This document shows, piece by piece, positions 11,291-23,469 of a stretch of 64,000 bases of DNA. The DNA comes from Procambarus clarkii. Taxonomy: Eukaryota > Arthropoda > Malacostraca > Decapoda > Cambaridae. The stretch covers positions 35,414,617 to 35,478,616 of the forward strand of contig NC_091193.1 of NCBI RefSeq assembly GCF_040958095.1, given 5' to 3'. Each line of letters opens with the position of its first letter. The first letter of the stretch is position 1. Under the pieces are notes generated by a model. That model was given only the letters and a program-made list of their open reading frames with translations, was not told the DNA's origin and searched no databases. The translations under genes and the position numbers were made by a program.

Positions 11291-11541
11291 GGCCGGTCGG
11301 CCAAGCGGACAGCACACTGGGCTTGTAATCCTGTGGTCCCGGAGTCGATCCCGGGCGCCGGCGAGAAACAATAGGCAGAGTTTCTTTCACCCTATGCCCC
11401 TTTTACCTAGCAGTAAAATAGGTACCTGGGTGTTAGTCAGCTGTCACGGGCTGCTTCCTGGGGGTGGAGGCCTGGTCGAGGACCGGGCCGCGGGGACACT
11501 AAAGCCCCGAAATCATCTCAAGATAACCTCTCAAGATAGAT
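11291..11541 (+). mobile_element. tRNA-derived SINE
   Basis: Starts with a tRNA-like head: an A-box region GGTCGGCCAAGCGGACAGCA, an anticodon-like loop in CTGGGCTTGTAATCC, and a B box GAGTCGATCCCGG. A conserved body follows (TTTCTTTCACCCTATGCCCC, TTACCTAGCAGTAAAATAGG, GGCCTGGTCGAGGACC) and a tail of AAGATAACC repeats. The same sequence occurs inverted at 11914-12170, and a diverged 3' part at 37384-37467. It is a Pol III-type SINE needing a LINE for movement. Confidence 0.88.
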
Positions 11542-11913
11542 AGCGTGGGACAGGCTGCTAAGTTGTTGACAAGGTGGTTGGTAACGTTACTTGCCCAGAG
11601 TTGCGGCCTTGATTGACATTACAATTCTGCTTTGGTTGAGCCTCACTCTAAGAATGTCAAAGAGATATTTGTTTCGCGTGTGATGACTGTGAGTTCTATT
11701 TCAGCCTTCTAAGAAGCGCTTAAGGTGAGGATTGGCATTGCATTTCAGAGTTTTTATGGATATAGAAAACACTGTGAGAATGTGTTTCTGGATTTTTAAT
11801 TAACATGTTCAAGGATTTCGGTAAGAGAGCAAAGTGGTGTCTGGGACTGGAATTTTGTGATTGTCCTAATTGCTGATTTTTTGTTGAGTAATTAGAGGTA
11901 GGAGGTAATTAAG

Positions 11914-12170
11914 GGTTATCTTGAGGTCTTGAGGTTATCTAGAGATGATTTCGGGGCTTTAGTGTCCCCGCGGCCCGGTCCTCGACCAGGCCTCCACCCC
12001 CAGGAAGCAGCCCGTGACAGCTGACTAACACCCAGGTACCTATTTTACTGCTAGGTAAAAGGGGCATAGGGTGAAAGAAACTCTGCCCATTGTTTCTCGC
12101 CGGCGCCCGGGATCGACCCCGGGACCACAGGATCACAAGTCCAGCGTGCTGTCTGCTCGGCCGACCGGCT
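11914..12170 (-). mobile_element. tRNA-derived SINE, inverted second copy
   Basis: Reverse complement of the 11291 SINE with the same A and B boxes, body and TTATCTTGAGG tail. The two copies face each other about 370 bp apart and could form a long hairpin in a read-through transcript. Confidence 0.88.
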
Positions 12171-13305
12171 CCACCGGAAGGTGTTGGACCCTCAGGCATA
12201 GATACTGTGAGATTATCCCTTTTCTGTGGTGAATAGGTTACAAGAAACCTCAGTCAGAAAGGACTGAACTAGCATCAAACAAATGCTGAAGGCAGATTAT
12301 ACTTTAATGACTGACCAGGGATGCATAGAGCAGCTGCAGGAGTCCAAATCCTTGGCACTTCTTATCCACTGGGTCACGGAGCTTCTAGGGGCCTCAGAGG
12401 GAGGTCGTCAGAGGAGCTTGAATGGTCCTCACAACAAAATTAAAATTTATATTTGATGTGTATGGCCATGAACGCAGTTCGAATCCAAGTAATCCACGCA
12501 ACATAAAATGGATCACGGTAGTATCACAAATAATGCAAGTAATGGCAAAGTCAATACTGGGTGCAAGGGTCTGAAGGTTAACGTAAAGGCACTTGTACTT
12601 AACAATTAGTTATTCATAAAACTTGATGCTAACGGTACATGGCAAGAATAATCTGACGTTACGTTAATGTCGGACGTGGTTCTTGACAAGGCTAAACTTG
12701 CCGGAACTTCTGCTTCCGGTTCGGACCTCTCGCGGTATTGCTGACCCTGTCTACACTTAACAAAAAGGGGCAACCACTTCAAACGCAATGGCAGCTTGAC
12801 GAGACTGTGGCCAGTAACAATAACATACAATGAAAGACAACGGTCCTCGTCGGTGCCAGATGTGAATCCGGGATCAATGAGGGTGATTATAGTTGCAACA
12901 ATACACGGCCCCACGTTGGTGCCAGATGCGAGATCCGTGGCCAGCGTGAGGTGATTGATGACTGAATGACAACAACTGACAGACTTGTGACTGAGACGAG
13001 TCGTCTGTGCAACACTCAGTTGACTACGTTACTTTAATCAGTAATTATGATTATGTTACTTTGTCACCAATACATGCAATCAAAACAAATGTCAATGAAA
13101 TCAACAATGGCTACGGGTAATTAGCAATCCCTGAGTAATCGTACCAGGAACTGACAAAGCTTTACAGCTCACTTAATTCAGAAAGAATTTACGTTAAAGC
13201 TCGGCATCACTAAGACTGCTTAACTAACATCGATCAGTCAATACGATTACTAATCACCGCGTATTAAATTACTTTAAATTAATGTAATGACACTCAAGAA
13301 TGATT
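12171..13305. other. No gene recognised
   Basis: Non-repetitive intergenic DNA by eye. No coding frame with recognisable motifs and no RNA gene. Confidence 0.5.
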
Positions 13306-13562
13306 TAACACAAGTATACTGATGTCTCGAGATACTGAACGCAAGCTACGCTGAAGTCTCAAGATACTGAACACAAATATTCTGACTGCACAAGTTACTG
13401 AACACGAAGTTACACTGACGTCTTGAGATTAACTGAACACTGAGTATACTGACGCTTCAAGTAAATGAACACAAAGTTAACTGACTTCTCAAGACACTGA
13501 ACACGAAGTTACACTGACGTCTTGAGGTTAACTGAACGCAAGTACACTGACGACACTGAGTC
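13306..13562. repeat. Degenerate minisatellite
   Basis: Imperfect tandem units of roughly 35-40 bp built on 'ctgaac(a/g)caagt', 'actga(c/a)gtct' and '(c/t)gagatactgaac'. Six or seven diverged units end where the Helitron begins. Confidence 0.65.
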
Positions 13563-13569
13563 AACACAA

Positions 13570-16500
13570 TCAATATAAATAAAAATGGAAATGTTCGTTT
13601 GTTCAAAATCGCTTATCTCCGAAAGTACTACACCGATTGCTTTGAAATTTTCACACAACGTTGTATTCGCATCCGAGCAGATTTTTATATAAATACTAAT
13701 TAGATCTCACGTCTGTGACGGTAAATAAGCATGTTTTTTTCTGAAAAACTGTGTTTTTCATGTGAGGGGAAATCTTCGAAACCTCTTTACCGATTGCTTT
13801 GAAATTTTGACACAACGTTGCATTCTAATAGGCGCGTCTTTTTATATATCTACTATATACATGCCTCACCTGTGACAGGAAAAAAAACATGTTTTTTTTT
13901 TTAAAGTGCCATCTTTAGGACGTAAGGGCAAAACACACTGTAATCTCCGAAAGTTCTTCACTAATTGCTATGAAATTTTGCATTCGAATAGGCGCATCTT
14001 TTTATATATCTACTATATAGATGCCACCCCTGTGACAGGTAAAAACATACGTTTTTGACAAAAACAGTGCCATCTGTTGCACATAATGGCAACATGCACG
14101 CTATACTAAATATATCACGAATTCCATGTCAATATTTCCGATTGCATTGATAAATTTTATTTTCATAGATTTCGATTTATTTTATTTTTTAATGAATTAT
14201 TTTGTGTGACATTGTGTTGGACTTGAGCTGTGTTGTTTACCATACTGTTCATTTCGTAAGTATAGATGCCACACCTGCGACAGGTAAAACTATGCTTTTC
14301 TTGAAAAACAGCGCGATCTGTTGCATGTAAGAGCAACACACAGGCTATACTACATATGTTACAATTCCATTTCAATGTTTCTGATTGCATTGATAAATTG
14401 AATTTTCCTAGATTTTTATTTATTTTCATTTTGATTTAATTATTTTATGTGATTTGCGTTGGAATTGAGCTGTGTTGTTTACCAGATCCTTCATTTTGTG
14501 AGAATAGTGTATTTTTATTTTTTCATATTTTCATTTCATTTTTTAACCGTTTTTCTTATATTTCAGTGATTGGAACATCAGATCACTTGATGTTCCCGAT
14601 TTTTTTATGGGAACATCAGACCATTTGGGAAGGCATCAGATGAGCGAGTGGGGAATGGTGGGGATGATGAGGGGACGGAAGTGAGAGATGGTGCGGAGGA
14701 CGAGGGGACAAGGGAGGGGATAATGGTGTGGGACATTTGGGGCTTGACTCTATTTATTTAAATATTAATGTAATGGAAATCAATTACGAAGGACCACCTG
14801 CTTTTATAGTAAAGAGGGAAACTAATAAAATGTGATCATTAGAAAATTCCTAGATGAACCAGTAACTATGGATAAATACTAGAGAATATAATCACTTGTA
14901 TAATTAATGGGCTGTATATAATTTAACTGAATCAAAGCCTCAAACACCTACATTGGGGGGGTATTACTAGAACTTCACATATGTCTAGGAACTAGTGTGG
15001 TTCGTGCACCAGTTCATTATGTAATAACCTAATCCTATGACCAATTATGGAATCAATAAAATAGTCACCAATAAGAACATAGATTATGAACATCAGAAAT
15101 TAATGATTATAATAAACACGTGTTAATCCAGAAAACAGTGATCCGTAGTAATAATACACTACAGATAATGTAAATAATGGAATACGGAAAGGGTCTTAGC
15201 TTGAAGACGTTTTCCAAGACATCAGTCATGAATCATCCTCGGAATCTCCTGAACTCATCATGGAACACTGGGAGATGATTAACACGGGAAATGACAGCTC
15301 GAATTCACACACAATTTGCCCAGCAAATTGTGTGTGAATTTTTCACACACAAGCTGTAAATCAAGATATATTCAGTAGCAACATATTAGGCTGCTAAATA
15401 TCTATGTTCAAGAAATTAAAATGGAGAGTGGAAACAGATAATAACCTGTGTTTTGTTTTAGTCGCTCGGCGTGACGACAAGCTACCCGGCTATAACCTAT
15501 CCATAATGATGCATCAAAAGGGAATAAAGGTACTTAGCTAATAGGGCACTGTGTAAGTTGAGGCTTGCCGAAGCTCGCGTCCTAGGTTCTGGCGTCGTAA
15601 TAACGAACACGTGGTGTCGAGCCTAGCCTAGATGTTGACGCACTTCTCTGGCCGGTCACATTGGGCTACACGGAACAAATTAACAGGTTCCGGGCTGACC
15701 GTCAAGTTAATTCTCGTTGACGATTCACCACGATGTATCCTGTGACACTGACACCAGCTAAGTTGCTATATTCTGCAACAATTCTTCACACCTCACAGCG
15801 GCAACTTTCCTCCTCCACACGCTCTCGGTGGCGTCTTCTCATGTAATGGCGTCTCCAATACCCCCCACTCCGCGTCCCGCATTTGATACACAAATTATTT
15901 ACTACGAATAATATCATTTCTTGCAGTTGCGACTGAAATGCTTCGATAAGGACGGGTTTATTATTCAGAGGAGTAAAATATTATTATTTGCTCGTTTTAC
16001 GATGGTAAACGAGCAGTGGAGATGAATTAAAATCTCTCCAGGGCATTCACGCGTGACGTTAAATTTATTACCAGATAACAGTTGTAACTAGAAACGCTCT
16101 ATTTGGCATTATTTGGGAGTCAGGTTATCTGTAAATAATTATCACACAGAACACCGTTGTTTTTAGAGAATCAAACTCAATTCTCTGACACACTGGACAT
16201 AGATGTGTTTATTATAATGGAATCTGACACAATACTGGCGTCTGGTGACGTAAAAATTCTAGCCTTATTGTACAGATGCAATTATTAGTACATGTGAACT
16301 CTACGGTTGGTTAATTTTAATTACTACAGTGATTAGTAGATTTAGTAATAATTAATAATAATACAACAGTGTTGTAATAGTGTTGGAAATTTCCAACAAA
16401 TGGTGGGGAAGGACGAGGGCACAAGGGAGTTTGAGATGGTGGGGACGAGGTGATGAGGGAATGGAGAATAGTGGGAAGTACAAAGGGACTGGGGAATGGT

Positions 16501-16707
16501 GGGAAGACAAAGGGACAGTGGAGTGGGGCATGGTGGGAAAAAAGAGGGGATGGTGGAGTGGGGAGGACAAGGGGACGGTGGAGTGGGGAATGGTTGGGAG
16601 GCCGAGGAGACGGGTGATGGGGAAATGGTTGGGAGGACTGGGGGACAGGGAAGGTTGCAGTGATGTGCGTTGCTGAGCCATAGCAACACGTGGCCGGGCA
16701 CTGCTAG
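13570..16707 (+). mobile_element. Non-autonomous Helitron, interrupted by a solo LTR
   Basis: The left end is A|TCAATATAAATAAAAATGG and the right end is GGGCACTGCTAG|T, which matches Helitron insertion between A and T with 5' TC and 3' CTAG ends. A hairpin (GTTGCT-gagccat-AGCAAC, about 16670-16688) lies about 15 nt before the CTAG end. The left part holds diverged tandem blocks ('ccgattgctttgaaatttt', 'ctactatata.atgcc'), as in many arthropod Helitrons; the right part is G-rich 'ggggaatggt' repeats. No Rep/helicase coding is present. Without the 14727-16398 insert (and one 5-bp target copy) it is about 1.46 kb. Confidence 0.85.
14727..16398 (-). mobile_element. Solo LTR inside the Helitron
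   Basis: The insert begins TGTGGGACATTTGGGG and ends TGTTGGAAATTTCCAACA, and is bounded by a perfect 5-bp duplication, AATGG at 14722-14726 and 16399-16403. Ends are TG...CA. Read on the minus strand it starts TGTTGGAA(A)TTTCCAACAC, like the LTR at 48310-50132, so the family is present twice. It is non-coding. A solo LTR results from recombination between the two LTRs of a full element. Confidence 0.85.
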
Positions 16708-18236
16708 TATGGTAATAATAATGTACACATCAATACAGGTCACTGAGACCAACAACAATACACTAAACCAAAGTACACCAGGTCACAGAGACCACATAAA
16801 TACAGTAAACACAACACACCACACTGACACACTCACGTGTCAATAAATCAATAATAAACACAAAGTAAATTAGTCTTACTTGGACTTACAGCATGTCCCC
16901 TGGAAATAAAGACAGAACGTCATGGACATGGGTTAACACACAGTGATGGTATAACAATAAACCACACTAAACACAGTAAAATACACACATCACAAAGACA
17001 ACTAAATGTGTAAGAACTGAATGTGTAAGATGACAATCACACTAAATATCTGGCTACAGTATTTACACAGAAAAGTTGTAGTAGGTCTTTACCTATCGTG
17101 CTTCCTCGGGGAATCGAACTCGGTCCCGTAGGGGAACTAGTGAGAACGAATACCGGACAGCTGAATTAAATTCAACACAAGGAATTTTCACAACCAAAGA
17201 ACATACAGAGAAATTTATGTTTGAGTACTCACGTTAATTTATACCGGTATGACACACTCACAAGCATACACACACTCACAGCTGTTAATTGAAGACCACA
17301 CACTGGAGATGACGGAGTGAGGAGGAGGTCGGGTTGGAACACCGACGCTCAGAGGTAGAGAGCGAGGTGAGGCGCCAGGCCCAGGGCCCTGAGGTGGTGA
17401 GGTACGGCGGGGAGGTGTTTCCTGCGTGCTCCAGACAGATCTAGGCCAGAGTCGCCTAATATTCTTCCACTAATAAACTTGGTATCGCGCTCGCACTTAT
17501 GCACCAGTTTTGAACACAAGTGTGATATATTGCTGAAGGCTGAATGAAAGCACGCTAGCACAGATGTATGTACATACATGAATATATATGGGGGGGGGTG
17601 GTGCCGCGAGGGATGCCGGGAACACAATGGCGAGGACTGGAAATAATCTAAGTCCACGCTCATAATATTGAAGATTTTAACACGATCATCACTCAAACAC
17701 ATACAATCGTTTCCTGATTCTTATATCTCACTGTTACGGGGCAATGAAATGACGGATTGCTCTAGGTGAAGCCGATGTCCCATTGTTACTCTGAAACAGT
17801 CCGGTTGCACCTGTTGGTGTCTCATATGATGGCTATGACTTCACTTATCATCTGAATTAACTTCTGACGTAGCCCGCAATCGCTGGATTCTGCAGCAACG
17901 AACACAGAGCGGCGTAGAATCAACTTGGGCTGGCTGGAGGTTAATATAGGCAGGAGAAACCAAGGTCTTGGCCAGGACCTGACTTCCCGACGTCTCGACA
18001 GCACAGATTCTACACACAGAACACCCGCGTGAGGCGCAAGAAACTCACACCAGCAAGGTTTTGGCACGAGAATTCGAGCAGCGGCTCCTTTGGTGCCAGG
18101 CACTCGACCAATCAGGTTCGAGCATCGGCGGAGGCCTTCGTGCCTCTTCCAGTAAGAGTAAAGCCGGCAGGAAACGCTGATGACGTCACGTCACCGGCAT
18201 AGGGGAGCCGTTGGTACTTGAGGTGGTCCCCTTTGC

Positions 18237-18238
<2 letters not shown>
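16708..18238. other. No gene; one tRNA-like relic
   Basis: No convincing coding sequence. On the minus strand around 17160-17095 there is a B-box-like GAGTTCGATTCCCC with a flanking stem, probably a SINE or tRNA relic rather than a functional tRNA. The rest is unrecognised intergenic DNA, with a TGACGTCA at about 18180 just before the TC array. Confidence 0.4.

Positions 18239-18319
<81 letters not shown>
18239..18319. repeat. (TC)n microsatellite
   Basis: About 80 bp of uninterrupted TC/CT dinucleotides followed by a short (TG)n. Confidence 0.97.
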
Positions 18320-18327
<8 letters not shown>

Positions 18328-18329
18328 TG

Positions 18330-19590
18330 TCAGGTGCCCGAGGTACAGAATTCAGGGAAAACCTGTAACTATTCACACAGAATACTTACGTCAACGAGAG
18401 TGACTTCTTTGGAATGCTGAAGGTATCCCCTTTCGAAAGACATGTGAGTTCACTAGTCTATCTCCACTACCAAGGAAGGTAGACTTTTGTGCACACCCTG
18501 TGCACATCTCCACCATTTTCAGAGGCAAAATGCTTTTTCCTACTATTACCTAACAGATGTAGGTGAGCTGAGAAGTGGCCATAAACCCAATAATACAGAG
18601 TAACTAGGGCAGGGCGAGGAACATACTATCATGATCTTACCTTGTCCATCATACTTTCATTCTAATAATAGAACGTTTGCAATATTAGTAATGAAGGAAA
18701 CACAACTAAAGCATTTTCCTGGTCAGAATTAGTCGACAACTTGTCCGCTGGTGACCTGGTTCCATACAGGGAACCCTCACTAACTCCAATTAAGTTTTAG
18801 TGCTTTGAGTATGTTTTATGGAGCTTAGCTTCTGAGAGAGTACACAGGCCATCCACAACACTCGACTCGGGGCAGGCAAGAAGCAACACATAACATACAC
18901 AGTAACATCACACAGAGAGCATAGAATAACAAGAAACACAGAATGACAATAATACAGATAACAGGGCACACACAGCAATATAACATAAAAGTGAAAACAA
19001 AGAACAATAAAAATACATGAGAACATACAAAAAAACAAAAGCTACACAACGCAGATGGGGAGTGCCAAAGGTGTCAGTAACAGAAAAAGTGTACAGAGAA
19101 ACACATTGAAACCAAAGGTAAAAACAAAACAAGAAATAATACATATATACAACTTAAAACAAATGCAAAACATATGCACCATGTGTCACACCGCTCAACA
19201 GCAAACATCACACCATAAAACAAGAACACAGAACACACACACGACACACAGCATAGTCGAAGAAAAATTCACAAACAAAAACAATAGGTCGCAAAGGCCA
19301 AACGAAGATACATCTGAACAGGCCCACCCAGGAGCCAGAAAAAAACATCCCACACCACACACTCGCACACACAAAAATACACACCCGTGCACGCAGGCAC
19401 TGGGAAACAAAATCCCACACAGACACACAAGAACAAGCACCAACCAAAACCCAAACACACGAACTATTCATACTTATCCGCGTACTCCCGCTCCCGAAAA
19501 TGTAAGCAGTAAGCCTCCCAAACCAATAGCTCGTCATCAGAGATCAGACGACCAGAAGCCGCACATGGCTGAGGCATTAAATTCGGTACC
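18330..19590. other. No gene; A/C-rich low-complexity stretch
   Basis: 18330-18800 is unremarkable. From 18880 to 19480 the plus strand is strongly A/C-biased (runs of 'acacac', 'aaaaac'), which leaves open frames on both strands without domain content. It borders the LINE 3' end and may be part of its 3' UTR. Confidence 0.5.
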
Positions 19591-19709
19591 CCAGTGACAA
19601 AACCCCCTATCACCCGCAGAACCCAAAGTAAGTAAGTAATTATCAAAAGAAGGCACCAAACCGGGAAGACTATGAAGCCCCATCAAATGTGCAGAATAAT
19701 CAGAAGGCG

Positions 19710-22700
19710 CTAAATATCACCAAGGATGCCAATACGAGAACAAAAACTCATAAGGCGAACGATATGAAAAGTATCCGAGTCACCAAGAATTCTATTGAGG
19801 GACAGGTGACCGTGAGGGGCGGTCGGAAAGCAAGACACACGCTCGTCCTGGAAGTCAGGACATTCAAGAAGGACATGCATGACCGTAAGAGAGACAATGC
19901 AACTAGGACAATAAGAAGCAGGGCGGCGCTCCATCAAGTGACCATGGGTTAAGCGAGTATGGCCAATACGCAACCTCGCCAGAGCTGTTTCCCATCGCCA
20001 GTTACGGTGGTAGGAGGACGGCCACGAGGAAACACAACACTTAAGAGTACGTAGTTTGTTACCAGTAACAGACGACTAAGAAGCCTGCCAACGGATAAGG
20101 ACGGAGGAATGGATAACCGGGTAAAAGTCGGAATATGGAATACCTTTACGAGAGATGGGACAAGAGCAGACAGCTTCCTTGGCGGCAGCATTCGCACCCT
20201 CATTTAAAGACACATTAATATGGCTGGGAACCCAACAAAACTCAACTGACTTAAATTTACTGTGAACAAGAAACAGCCAATGCTGGATCTCGACAACTAC
20301 TGGATGAACCGGATTAAAGGACCCGAGAGCCATGAGGGCACTACGAGAGTCAACAACAACTACAAAGGAAGACTGACAACGAGAAAGCAGGAGACGAAGA
20401 GCATAGAGAATAGCATAAAGCTCCGCTGTAAAGATGCTAGTCTCCGGAGGTAAGCGACACATATAAGTGCGATCAGGAAAAACAACAGAGTAGCCAACAC
20501 CGTCCGCAGACTTAGACCCATCGGTGAAGACAGAAACGGAGCGGGAGTGAGAAGAAAAGTGCTCAAGGAAAAGGCGTTTTAGAACCATAGGAGGGGTAAA
20601 AGCTTTAGTGATGCGGGTTAAGGATGTACAAAACTGCGGAAGAGGGACTCTCCACGGGGACAAGGAGGGAACAACACGAGGAGAAACATTAGAAATACGA
20701 ACGGAATGAGAATCCTGTAGGCGAGATAACCGGACAGAAAGAGGGAGGTGGTCAAGAGGAACAGGAACCGCAGGAGGGGTAAAAGTTAAAGCACGACAGA
20801 GGAGAGAGGAAGGATGTTGTAAGGACCGCGCAAGATAGCGAAGACAGTAGCGATCACGGCGGTCCTGGAGAGACAGGAAGCCAGTGTCAACATACAAGCT
20901 AATGGCAGGAGTCGAACAAAAGGCACCAGAACTGAGGCGCAATCCAGTGTGGTGCAAAGCATCAAGACGGCGAAGAGTAGAAGGAGAAGCAGACGAGTAA
21001 GCAGGGCAACCATAATCGAGCTTAGACAGGACGAGAGAGGCATGTAAAGCAAGGAGAGTGCGTCTATCTGCCCCCTAAGAAGTATGGGACAATACCCGAA
21101 GGAGGGTAAGGGCCTTAGAGCACTCAACACGGAGGTAAGAGATATGGGGAGACCAAGACAAATGAATGTCAAGGAATAACCCCAAAAGCTTCGCGGAATC
21201 TTTGTACTCAAGGGGATGACCATAAAGTGACAAAGAGGGACGAAGAACGACCCGTTTCCGAGTAAAAGTCATGGCACAAGTCTTAGAAGTAGAGAACTTG
21301 AATCCATGATCGGTGACCCAAGACAACATGGCATCAATTGCAAGTTGAAGTCGGCGCTGAAGGAGAGGCGAATCATCTCCCTGACAGCAAAGGGTAAGAT
21401 CATCAACATAGATAGCGGAGAAGACACCTGAAGGAAGAGAGGAAAGAAGACCATTGAGGGCAACCAGAAAAAGAGAAGTGCTCAGAACACTACCCTAGGG
21501 CACACCTTCATATTGCTGAAAAGAAGCAGAGAGAGCGGTACCAAGGCGCACCCGAAAGGAACGACGAGAGAGGAAGCTGCGGAGAAAGAGAGGGAGATGA
21601 CCACGAAGGCCAAAAGAATGAAGTTGAGATAGAATATGATATCACCAAGTGGTGTCGTAAGCCTTTTCCAGGTCAAAAAGGACGGCAACAACGGAGGTCT
21701 TCGCAGCACAAGCAGTACGAATATTGACCTCCAAGTTCACCAGGACATCTATCGTGCTGCGGCACTTGCGGAAACCAAATTGAGAAGGGGAGAGGAGGTG
21801 ATGGTGTTCCAGGAACCACATCAGACGAACGTTAACCATACGTTCAAAGAGTTTGCAGACACAACTTGTGAGGGCAATAGGGCGAAAGTCCTTAGGGGAA
21901 GTAATCAGAGACCCTGGTTTGCGAACAGGGAGGACAACGGTATCGAGCCAGTCCTCAGGGACTGACGACGACTCCCAGATCCGATTATACAGACTCAGTA
22001 AATACTGAGACGTGCATGGAGGGAGATGGCGAAGCATCTCATAATGAATACCATCGGAGCCCGCCGCTGTAGAACCGCAGAGAGCCAGGGCAGAACGAAG
22101 TTAAGAGAGAGAGAAGGGATCATTATAGGGAAGCCGAAGACGAGTGCAGAAATATATAGGACGAGACTCAAGGACAGGTTTACGAAGAAGGAAAGATTAG
22201 GGAAGATGAAGACCAGAGCTGATAGAAGAAAAGTGGGAACCCAGTTCGGAAGCGACCTGCAACGGGTCCGCCACGAGAGTACCATGGAGGTGAAGGACCG
22301 GTGAAACATCGGGAACAAACTTACCCGCTATCTTATGGATACGCTTCCAGATCTGAGGCAGAGGGGTTTCGGACGTAATTGTTGAGACATAAGATGCCCA
22401 ACATTCACGCTTAGCCATACGGATGGCCCTACGGGCCTCCGCACTCGCTTTCCAAAAGAAAAGAAAAGAATCGGCCGTCTGTCGACGGCGGTGCCTCTTC
22501 CAGCCTGCACGCTTACAGCGGACAGCCCGAGCACAATCCGCATCCAACCAGGGAACTCACTTCTACGGACCCCAAGAGGAAGAGCGAGTAATAGAGCGGA
22601 GGGCAGCGTTGAAGACAGTGTGATGAAAAAGGAGGAGAGCACGAGGGAGAGGCAGAAGGGAGAGGTCAGAGAGAGTACCACTGAGGGTAAATAGGTTCCA

Positions 22701-23398
22701 GTCCGCCTTAGCAAACTGCCACCTAGGGAAGGAGAGGGAAGGGCGAAAAGAGAAAAAGGAAACAAGGATGGGGTTCTTGATGACCTCCATGGTCACTGCC
22801 AAGGAGGTCATCAAGAACCTGCCACGTGAAATCTAAATAAAGAGAAGAAGAGCAGAGAGAAAGATCCAGACAGGAAAGGGTGCGAGTCCGACTGTCCAAG
22901 TGAGTAGGCTCACCAGAATTCAGAAGAGACAGGGAAGAAGAGAGGATAAACGGCTCAAGAAGGCGACCTCGGGTATTCGTCAGAACATCACCCCGAAGAG
23001 AATGATGACAATTGAAATCACCCAGCAGGAGCACAGGCTCCGGCAAGGAGTCCAGGAGGTGTTTCAAATCAGGAAGATAAAGCGGGACACTTGGGGGGAG
23101 ATAAATGGAACAAACTGTGTACCATTTCCCCACAAAGATACGAGCAGCAGAACAATGGAGAGGCGGAGGAAAAAGTAAGGGGACAAAGGGAAAATCAGCG
23201 CGAATCAAGAGAGCAGAAGAATTAGGAGCCCCAGCAATGGCTGGGGGGGGGGGGGAAGGAATAGCCACGAAAACGGCCAGGACAAGCACCAAGCATCGGC
23301 TTCTGGAGACAGACACAAAGGGGCAAAAACCGCGAAATTAGAAGTTGGAGTTCGAGGAAATTGGCGTAATAACCTCGAACGTTCCATTGAAGAATAGA
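19710..23398 (-). pseudogene. LINE ORF2: endonuclease, RT, RNase H
   Basis: It starts SILQWNVRGYYANFLEL at 23398, the canonical endonuclease opening. The endonuclease continues with LLGDFNCHH and LDLSLCSS/SDH motifs (about 23130-22810). The RT includes PKDFRPIALTSCVCKLFERM, SQFGFRKCRST and FDLEKAYDTTW (about 21930-21645) and the catalytic FSAIYVDDLTL (about 21425-21390). RNase H (about 20560-20190) shows VFTDGSKSADGVGYS, TAELYAILYAL, DSRSALMAL and CWVPSHINV. The tail has RIGHTRLTHGHLMERR and a C..C...H....C motif (19970-19850). Several frameshifts break it. The family nicks DNA and primes reverse transcription at the target. Confidence 0.85.
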
Positions 23399-23469
23399 CA
23401 TCGACGAGAAGAGAAAGGCCAACAACAGAGAACAAGGAAGGAACAAAGACGAATGAGCAACATAGCACG

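Noticed and set aside
16380-16676. Gly/Trp/Lys-rich 98-residue frame
   Set aside because: It lies in the G-rich 3' repeats of the Helitron and has no motif.
19055-19597. 180-residue plus-strand frame (HTHTT, KTRTQNTHT)
   Set aside because: A/C-rich low complexity adjacent to the LINE 3' end; no domain, and the composition explains the lack of stops.
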